The notes beneath the pieces are model-generated. The model was not told the DNA's origin, did not search any database, and was given only the letters and a program-made list of their open reading frames with translations. From Pyrinomonas methylaliphatogenes (GTDB taxonomy: Bacteria; Acidobacteriota; Blastocatellia; Pyrinomonadales; Pyrinomonadaceae), in NCBI RefSeq assembly GCF_000820845.2, contig NZ_CBXV010000002.1, forward strand, positions 62,001 to 126,000: DNA of 64,000 bases. Reading direction: 5' to 3'. The position numbers were made by a program, and so were the translations under genes. Shown piece by piece: positions 56,674-64,000 of the stretch (within the stretch, counting starts at the first letter, position 1; each line of letters begins with the position of its first letter).

Positions 56674-56779
56674 GGTGATGAGTGGCAGGTGACAGCGATG
56701 CACAGGGTCGCCCTTCATAAGGGCAACCTCGAACCGACGGACCACGGACTTAAATCCCCTGGCCCTACCACCCATCGCC
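56674..56779. repeat. Palindromic element between nuoE and nuoF
   Basis: GGTGATGAGTGGCAGG at 56674 and CCTACCACCCATCGCC at 56764 are inverted copies (13 of 16 bases), enclosing a smaller GCCCTT/AAGGGC hairpin. The roughly 105-nt unit resembles a small mobile palindrome. It does not end in a T-run. Confidence 0.6.
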
Positions 56780-56799
56780 AGTCGCCCCGCTGAGAAGTT

Positions 56800-58110
56800 A
56801 TGCGTATCGAAGCTATCGGTTGCGAACCGCTTCTGCTGGCGCGGTTCAATCTCGAAAACTCGCGTTCGCTCGAAACCTACCGGCGACACGGCGGCTACGA
56901 AGCGCTGCGCAAAGCTCTGACCACGATGTCGCCCGACGACGTGATCAACGAAGTCAAGAAGTCGGCCCTTCGTGGGCGCGGCGGCGCAGGTTTCCCGACG
57001 GGCACGAAGTGGAGCTTCGTTCCGAAAGATTCGCCCAAACCGAAATACGTCGTCTGCAACGCGGACGAATCCGAACCGGGCACGTTCAAAGATCGCTACT
57101 TGATGGAGCGCGATCCGCACATGCTGATCGAAGGCATGTTGATCGCCGCTTACGCGCTCGGCGCGCGCACCGCCTACTGCTACACGCGCGGCGAGTACAA
57201 GTACTTGATCGACATCATGGACCAGGCGATCGAAGAGGCGCGCGCCGCCGGATTGGTCGGCGAGCGCATCCTCGGCACCGACTTCTCCTGCGAAGTCTAC
57301 ACGCACACGGGCGCGGGCGCTTACATCTGCGGCGAAGAGACGGCGCTTTTGAACTCGCTCGAAGGTCTGCGCGGACATCCGCGCATGAAGCCGCCTTTTC
57401 CAGCGGTCGCGGGGCTTTACGGGTGTCCGACCGTGGTCAACAACGTCGAGACGCTCTGCGCCGTCCCGTGGATCATCATGCACGGCGGCGACGCTTACCG
57501 CAGCTTGGGTACCGAGAAGAGCGGCGGAACCAAGCTCTGGTCCGTCTCGGGCCATGTCAAGTATCCGGGCGTTTACGAACTGCCGATGGGATACGACGAC
57601 ATGGAGAAGTTCATCATGGAGGATTGCGGCGGCATCCCGAACGGGCGCAAGCTCAAGGCCGTCATCCCTGGCGGCTCGAGCGTCTACATCATGCGCGCCG
57701 AAGACATCATCGGCAAAGACGTGCGTATGGACTACGAAGGGCTGGTTGCCGCTGGCTCGATGGTCGGCTCGGGCGGCTTTATCGTCATGGACGATACGGT
57801 TGACATCTTCGAATCGACTAAGAATCTGATCGAGTTCTACAAGCACGAATCGTGCGGCTGGTGTACGCCATGCCGCGAGGGGACCGACTGGCTGGTCAAA
57901 GCCTTCAAACGCATCGCGCGCGGCGAAGGGCGCCCCGAAGACGCTCAACTGCTGCTTGACCTTTGCGACAACATCGAAGGTAAATCCTTCTGTCCGTTGG
58001 GCGACGCGGCGGCGTGGCCGATTCAGTCGGCGATCAAGCGATTTCCCGAAGATTTCAAGCGTCACCTGCTCCCGCTGGCTGAACAAGAGCGCGTTCCAGC
58101 CGTCGCCTGA
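56800..58110 (+). CDS. nuoF: NADH-quinone oxidoreductase subunit F
   Basis: This 436-residue subunit has the NAD-binding GRGGAGFPTGTKWSF, the FMN-binding segment VCNADESEPGTFKDR, GAGAYICGEETALLNSLEG, and the N3 cluster ligands ESCGWCTPCREGT with a distal Cys in DNIEGKSFCPLGD. It accepts the hydride from NADH. The N-terminal 15 residues are slightly atypical. Confidence 0.96.
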   Translation: MRIEAIGCEPLLLARFNLENSRSLETYRRHGGYEALRKALTTMSPDDVINEVKKSALRGRGGAGFPTGTKWSFVPKDSPKPKYVVCNADESEPGTFKDRYLMERDPHMLIEGMLIAAYALGARTAYCYTRGEYKYLIDIMDQAIEEARAAGLVGERILGTDFSCEVYTHTGAGAYICGEETALLNSLEGLRGHPRMKPPFPAVAGLYGCPTVVNNVETLCAVPWIIMHGGDAYRSLGTEKSGGTKLWSVSGHVKYPGVYELPMGYDDMEKFIMEDCGGIPNGRKLKAVIPGGSSVYIMRAEDIIGKDVRMDYEGLVAAGSMVGSGGFIVMDDTVDIFESTKNLIEFYKHESCGWCTPCREGTDWLVKAFKRIARGEGRPEDAQLLLDLCDNIEGKSFCPLGDAAAWPIQSAIKRFPEDFKRHLLPLAEQERVPAVA

Positions 58111-58203
58111 AATAGAGCGACGTGCGAGGCACCCAAAGGGCGAGAGTTTTTTCAGTGAGAATGCCACCGTGCAGCGAACCACAGTCAATCAAATAGAGAG
58201 ATC

Positions 58204-60504
58204 ATGGCGGAACTAGTCAAAGTCACCATCAACGGCGAAGTTTACGAGGTCGAAAAAGGCCGGTTGTTGATCGACGTGTGCCGCGAGAAGGGGCATGCCG
58301 TGCCGTCGTTCTGCTACTACGCAGACCTTGCGCTGCAAGCTTCGTGTCGCATGTGTCTGGTGCGCATCGAGAAGATGCCGAAGCTGCAAACTTCCTGCAC
58401 CGTCACCGTCACCGACGGCATGGTCGTCACCACCGAGTCTGAGGAGATCGAAAAGGCGCGGCGCGGCATGCTCGAATTCTTGCTCGCCAACCACCCGCTC
58501 GATTGTCCGGTTTGCGATCGCGGCGGCGAGTGCGAGTTGCAAGAACTGACGTTCGATTGGGGCAATCTCGAGGAACGCTTCATCGAACCGAAGAACTATC
58601 AGCCCGAACGCTATCTGTCGCCGATGGTCGCCAACGATCCGCAACGCTGCATCCTCTGCAAACGCTGCACGCGCGTTTGCGATGAGTGGATGGGCGAAGA
58701 GGCGATCGAAGCGGGCGGGCGCGGCGTGGCGACCATCATCAGCGCCTATGGTGACTGGCTCAACTGCTCGCAGTGCGGCAACTGCATCGAGGTCTGCCCG
58801 ACCGGCACGCTGCTCGATGCGACCTATCGCCATCAAGCGCGCCCGTGGGAGCTTGTGCGCACGGTTTCAACCTGCACCTTCTGCTCCGACGGATGTCAAT
58901 TGGCGCTCGGCGCGCGCGGCGAAGAGGTGCTGCGCACGGTGGCGCGCGACCGCTACGTCAACGGCATCAACGGCGAGTTCCTGTGCGTCAAAGGGCGTTT
59001 CGCTTCGCACCCGTTCGTCAATCACGAAGCGCGCCTGCGCACGCCGATGATCCGCTACCGCAAGGGCGGCAAACTCGTCCCGGCCACGTGGGATCAAGCC
59101 ATCGAGTTCGTCGCGCAACGCCTCTCCGCCATCAAGGAAGAGCACGGGCCACAAGCGATCGGCATCGTCGGCAGCCCGCGCTTGACCAACGAAGCGAACT
59201 ACACGCTGTTGCGCTTCGCGCGCGATGTCATCGGAACGGAGCACTACACGGCGACCGATGCTTTCTCGCTCGTCCCCTTCTTCGAGAACATGGGCGCGCC
59301 GCTCGCCACGCACCGCGACATACGTTACGCGCAGACCATCCTGCTGATCGGCGGCGAACCCGAAGAACTGCAACCGCTGACCGGCAAACAGATCCGCCAA
59401 GCCGTGCGCAACGGCGGCGCGCGCTTCATTCTGATCAACAGCGTGCCGATCCGCTTGAAGAAGAACGCCGCGCAGTTCGTCCACGTTCGTCCCGGAACCG
59501 AAGAGGCGGCGCTCCTAGCGCTTGCCGACGCCGACAGCGTCGAATTCGCCGCGCGCAAGATGGGCGTCGAAACGAGCGAGATCGAACAGGTCCGCCGCGC
59601 GCTCAGCGAAGCGCAAGGCACCGTCGTGATCGCGTTCGGCGAGTTGAGCCCCGCTGCGCAGAAGATCGTGGCGCAGCTGCCATACATCTACGCGGATGAC
59701 CGCCGTCGCTTCTTGTTCCACCCGCTGCCTCTTTTCAACAACAGCGTCGGCGTCCACGACATGGGGTTGATGAGCGGCGCGATGACGGCCACCGAGATGC
59801 TCGACGCCGCAGGCAAAGGTGTCCGCGCTCTGTACGTCGCCGGGAGCTTCCTGCAGCAACACTTGAAGGGGCGCGAAGAGGCGCTCAGCAAGCTCGACCT
59901 TCTCGTCGTCCAAGAACTCTTCGAGACCGCGACGACCGAGTATGCCGACGTCGTGCTGCCGGCGGCTTCGTTCGCCGAAGTCGATGGCACGTTCACGAAC
60001 AACGCCGGACAGGTCCAGCGCGTGCGCCAAGCGATTCCGCCCGTTCATCTATCGAAACCCGATTGGCTGATCGTCGCTTCGGTGGCCGAAGCGATGGGCG
60101 CTCGATTCGGCATCGAACTATCGGCGAGCGCTATCTTCCGCGACATCGCGGCCAACGTTCCGGCCTATCAGGGCTTGCGGTATCCGTTGCTCAAGGATGA
60201 ATCGCGCCCAGTTCAGGTCAAACACGAGATCGCCCAACGGCGCGACATCAGCGGCGAGATCGAAACGCTGCGCGCGACGATCGCGCAGGCAGATGAAACG
60301 GCGGCGAAGATCACGGAGACGCCGCCCGTCGGACACGAACTGTTCAAGCTCGGCACGTTAACCGAGAAGCTGCCGCAATTCCATTATCTGGCGGCGGGCA
60401 ATCCGAAGCCGGAGAACACGCTCGCTTCGTCGCCGCTCGTGCAGTTGACGATCGACGCGGCGCTGCGCAGACAAAGGCAAGAAATGGCCCTAGCTGGCGA
60501 TTGA
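58204..60504 (+). CDS. nuoG: NADH-quinone oxidoreductase subunit G
   Basis: This 766-residue subunit has an N-terminal 2Fe-2S domain (PSFCYYADLALQASCRMC), the His/Cys N5 region NHPLDCPVCDRGGECELQ, and ferredoxin-like CILCKRCTRVC and CSQCGNCIEVCPTG. The molybdopterin-oxidoreductase-like domain starts with CTFCSDGC. This is the standard NuoG layout with no extra NuoI-like module fused. Confidence 0.96.
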   Translation: MAELVKVTINGEVYEVEKGRLLIDVCREKGHAVPSFCYYADLALQASCRMCLVRIEKMPKLQTSCTVTVTDGMVVTTESEEIEKARRGMLEFLLANHPLDCPVCDRGGECELQELTFDWGNLEERFIEPKNYQPERYLSPMVANDPQRCILCKRCTRVCDEWMGEEAIEAGGRGVATIISAYGDWLNCSQCGNCIEVCPTGTLLDATYRHQARPWELVRTVSTCTFCSDGCQLALGARGEEVLRTVARDRYVNGINGEFLCVKGRFASHPFVNHEARLRTPMIRYRKGGKLVPATWDQAIEFVAQRLSAIKEEHGPQAIGIVGSPRLTNEANYTLLRFARDVIGTEHYTATDAFSLVPFFENMGAPLATHRDIRYAQTILLIGGEPEELQPLTGKQIRQAVRNGGARFILINSVPIRLKKNAAQFVHVRPGTEEAALLALADADSVEFAARKMGVETSEIEQVRRALSEAQGTVVIAFGELSPAAQKIVAQLPYIYADDRRRFLFHPLPLFNNSVGVHDMGLMSGAMTATEMLDAAGKGVRALYVAGSFLQQHLKGREEALSKLDLLVVQELFETATTEYADVVLPAASFAEVDGTFTNNAGQVQRVRQAIPPVHLSKPDWLIVASVAEAMGARFGIELSASAIFRDIAANVPAYQGLRYPLLKDESRPVQVKHEIAQRRDISGEIETLRATIAQADETAAKITETPPVGHELFKLGTLTEKLPQFHYLAAGNPKPENTLASSPLVQLTIDAALRRQRQEMALAGD

Positions 60505-60831
60505 AGATCGGGCGCATCCTCGATTGAAGCTTGCGGCGATGCCTCCCGGGGCGGTGCGAGCGAGGCGTTGAAAAAGCGTGCGGTTTCGCGCCTCTGCGAA
60601 GGTTTTGTTTGCGCGAGGCAGACGGCCCCGCGCCGCGAAAGATAAACACATGAGCATCGCGCGAGGAGATCGGCCTCCTCAACGCGGAAGCGGCGCATGG
60701 CTCGGTTTAAAGGAGTTCCGAGCGATGGCGATGCCGATCTTACGGCGTTGTTTGGCTTTCGCTCGCTTGCGCGCGCAAGTCCCGATTAGTACCATAACTC
60801 GTTTTTCTGTCACCGATCCGGTAGGTTCGCC
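60505..60831. other. Gap between nuoG and nuoH without a gene
   Basis: No reading frame with recognisable features or remnant of nuoI is seen in these 327 bases. No clear promoter or terminator was found. Confidence 0.45.
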
Positions 60832-61887
60832 ATGGACTTGAGCAACCCTTACATCCAAGCCGCGCTGCAGTTTCTGGCCATCTTCATCACTTTCAACGTC
60901 GTCTTGATGATCGTCGCCTACACGGTCTTGGCTGAGCGGCGCATTCTCGGCTTCATCCAAGGACGTTTGGGGCCGAATCGCGTCGGGCCGGGCGGCGTAT
61001 TGCAACCGTTCGCCGATCTCCTGAAGTTCATCTTCAAAGAGGAGATCGTGCCCGATAAATCGACGCGCTTCGTCTATTTCCTCGCGCCGCTTATTGCGGT
61101 GACGGCGGCGATGATGACGCTGATCGTCTATCCGTTCGGCCCGCGCGTCACGCTTCCCTACTTCGGGCAAGTCGAATTGGTGATCGCGCGGTTCGACATC
61201 GCGCTCCTTTACGTTCTAGCCGTCACCTCGATCGGCGTTTACGGCATCGCGCTTGCCGGTTGGGCTTCGAACAGCAAGTACAGCTTGATGGGCGGTCTGC
61301 GCTCTTCGGCGCAGATGATCTCTTATGAGCTTTCGTTAGGGCTATCGCTCGTCGGCGTCATCTTGATGAGCGGGACGCTCGATCTATACGAGATCGTCGA
61401 GCAGCAATCCGGCTGGTATGGATTCAAGTGGAACATCTTCCCGCAGTTCATCGGCTTCGTCGTCTATTTGACGTCGGCGATTGCCGAGACCAACCGCGTG
61501 CCATTCGATCTACCGGAAGCCGAGACCGAACTGGTCGCCGGATTCCATACGGAGTATAGCGCGCTCAAATTTGCGCTCTTCTTCATGGCCGAGTATATCA
61601 ACATGTTCACCGTCTCGGTCTTGGCGACGACGCTCTTTCTGGGCGGCTGGAACGTGCCCGGACTTGCGCTGCTGTTCTCTCCGGGGTCGATTCCTTTCGC
61701 CGTTTTCAGCGTCATCGGCTTCTTCGTCAAGGTCTTCTTTTTCCTCTTCCTTTACATCTGGCTGCGCGGGACGCTGCCGCGCTTCCGGTTCGATCAGTTG
61801 ATGAGTTTCGGGTGGAAGTTCCTGCTGCCGGTCGCGCTGCTCAACGTCGTGCTGACGGCGACGCTCGTCTGGCTGGGCGTGTTGTGA
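60832..61887 (+). CDS. nuoH: NADH-quinone oxidoreductase subunit H
   Basis: This 351-residue membrane subunit contacts the quinone tunnel. Signatures are ERRILGFIQGRLGPNRVGP, DLLKFIFKEEIVPD, YGIALAGWASNSKYSLMGGLRSSAQMISYE and NRVPFDLPEAETELVAGFHTEYS. Eight or so hydrophobic helices are evident. It follows nuoG after a 327 nt gap. Confidence 0.96.
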   Translation: MDLSNPYIQAALQFLAIFITFNVVLMIVAYTVLAERRILGFIQGRLGPNRVGPGGVLQPFADLLKFIFKEEIVPDKSTRFVYFLAPLIAVTAAMMTLIVYPFGPRVTLPYFGQVELVIARFDIALLYVLAVTSIGVYGIALAGWASNSKYSLMGGLRSSAQMISYELSLGLSLVGVILMSGTLDLYEIVEQQSGWYGFKWNIFPQFIGFVVYLTSAIAETNRVPFDLPEAETELVAGFHTEYSALKFALFFMAEYINMFTVSVLATTLFLGGWNVPGLALLFSPGSIPFAVFSVIGFFVKVFFFLFLYIWLRGTLPRFRFDQLMSFGWKFLLPVALLNVVLTATLVWLGVL

Positions 61888-61948
61888 TGAAAGCTGAGCG
61901 GTTCGATCTTCAGCTCGAATGAAGGAAAGCTTGAACTTCGATTAAACG

Positions 61949-62521
61949 ATGACGATTCTGATCTTTCTGCTGCTTGCCGCGCTGACCGTAGGCTGCGCCA
62001 TCGCGATGGTGGCGCAACGTAATCCGCTCTACAGCGCCATCGCCCTGATCGGCGTCTTTCTCGGCATGGCTGGAATCTACGTGACGCTGGCCGCGCCGTT
62101 CATCGCGGCGATTCAGGTGATCGTCTATGCGGGCGCGATCATGGTGCTCGTCGTCTTCGTCATCATGCTTCTGAACGTCGAAGAGGAGGTGCGCCGCCCG
62201 ATCCGCTTGCGCTATTTGATCCCGCTCGGCGTCTTTCTCGCCGCGCTGCTCTTTGCCGAAACGGCCTTCATCATTTACTTCATCGAAACTTCGGCATACA
62301 ACCCGCCGCCAGCGACGCAGTCAAACGTCGGGCTGACGGCTTCGGTCGGCACGGGGCTTTTCACGAAATACCTTTTGCCGTTCGAGATCACGTCGCTTTT
62401 GATCCTGATGGCGATCGTCGGCGCCATCACTTTGGCGCGGCGCGTCCCCGCGCTCGAAGTGGGCGGCAGGAGGATGCAAGCGGCGACAACTGAAAGCGAA
62501 AAGCCGAGCGCCGCCGATTAA
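61949..62521 (+). CDS. nuoJ: NADH-quinone oxidoreductase subunit J
   Basis: This 190-residue membrane subunit has AAPFIAAIQVIVYAGAIMVLVVFVIMLLN, the third-helix signature of NuoJ, and a hydrophilic C-terminus. It follows nuoH directly, where nuoI would normally stand. Confidence 0.94.
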   Translation: MTILIFLLLAALTVGCAIAMVAQRNPLYSAIALIGVFLGMAGIYVTLAAPFIAAIQVIVYAGAIMVLVVFVIMLLNVEEEVRRPIRLRYLIPLGVFLAALLFAETAFIIYFIETSAYNPPPATQSNVGLTASVGTGLFTKYLLPFEITSLLILMAIVGAITLARRVPALEVGGRRMQAATTESEKPSAAD

Positions 62522-62605
62522 CGCTCTTACGGCTCGGGACCTTTGTCCCAGCAAACGGAGAGGAGATCGAATCGGTCCACCTCGCGTTCGAGAGGTATTG
62601 AAAAG

Positions 62606-62908
62606 ATGGTTCCGCTATCCTGGTATCTGGCTCTTTCCGCCGTGCTCTTTACCATCGGCGCGGCGGGCGTCATCATCAAGCGCAATGCGATCGCGATGTT
62701 CATGTGCATCGAACTGATGCTCAACGCGACCAACATCACGTTCGTCGCCTTTTCGAGCTTCTTTCGCGACGTGACGGGCCAGCTCTTCGTCTTCATCGTG
62801 ATGACGGTCGCAGCGGCGGAAGCGGCGGTGGGACTCGGCATCATCATCGCCATCTTCCGCAATCGCCTGTCGCTCGATGTCGACGATGCGAGCGTGCTCA
62901 AATATTGA
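62606..62908 (+). CDS. nuoK: NADH-quinone oxidoreductase subunit K
   Basis: ATG 62606, preceded by AGAGG, gives 100 residues with three helices and the signature [18 protein letters not shown] containing the membrane glutamate, plus [16 protein letters not shown] with the second. The open frame to 62543 is unconserved. Confidence 0.95.
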   Translation: MVPLSWYLALSAVLFTIGAAGVIIKRNAIAMFMCIELMLNATNITFVAFSSFFRDVTGQLFVFIVMTVAAAEAAVGLGIIIAIFRNRLSLDVDDASVLKY

Positions 62909-63026
62909 TTCAAAGTTCTCGACGGCTTTCGAGTCGCTTTCGCTACATCTACGGCGCGCGCCGTTCGCCATGACGTTTAAGCTGGGCTGAACGCTGCGCC
63001 GCAGTTCGAACCTTCTGGATGCTGCC

Positions 63027-64000
<974 letters not shown>

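Overview
The window is GC-rich, gene-dense bacterial chromosome. The gene set suggests a thermophile-like Acidobacteriota of class Blastocatellia, perhaps close to Pyrinomonas. The clues are futalosine-route menaquinone genes, complex I, a split methylmalonyl-CoA mutase, and a radical SAM enzyme resembling the synthases that make membrane-spanning lipids such as iso-diabolic acid. The taxonomic call is an inference from gene content; no rRNA gene is present.

Layout. 1-2.1 kb (minus): a secreted GH31 glycosidase cut by the window edge, preceded by a TPR protein. 2.2-2.5 kb: a short CRISPR-like repeat array without cas genes. 2.6-8.8 kb (plus): menaquinone genes mqnP, mqnE and mqnD with a methyltransferase, running into hisF, hisIE and a hisN-like phosphatase. 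9.4-14.2 kb (plus): the large radical SAM protein, surE, pcm, dedA and tRNA-Pro(CGG). 14.2-19 kb (minus): iron-permease-family protein, queD, a DinG-like helicase, glyA, rpiB. 19.2-22.6 kb: proS, larB, ubiX. 22.8-29.6 kb (minus): a secreted unknown and a histidine operon hisZ-hisG-hisDC (fused)-hisB-hisH. This operon has a readable promoter, a His-rich leader peptide and an attenuator hairpin. 30-36 kb (plus): small membrane protein, phosphohexomutase, FtsB/DivIC-like protein, split methylmalonyl-CoA mutase and a truncated enoyl-CoA hydratase.

36.0-45.5 kb (minus) is an accessory island of three large genes: a SNF2-family helicase with a DUF3883-like tail, a DUF1156 DNA methylase and a DUF499 ATPase. 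This is a helicase-methylase-ATPase defence arrangement. Its left edge abuts the truncated enoyl-CoA hydratase, and the methylase gene carries palindromic insertions that are translated in frame.

45.9-52.3 kb holds an ATP-grasp/flavin-monooxygenase pair (plus) and a minus-strand run of an unknown protein, thiS, thiG, an AtuA-related protein, an epoxide-hydrolase-like enzyme and an enoyl-CoA hydratase. 52.5-64 kb (plus) is the complex I operon nuoABC-uma2-nuoDEFGH-JKL. A Uma2-family gene is embedded in it, nuoI is absent, and nuoL runs off the right edge.

A recurring oddity is that at least six gene borders carry short direct repeats of about 19-35 nt, spaced 52-72 nt apart, with a different sequence at each place.
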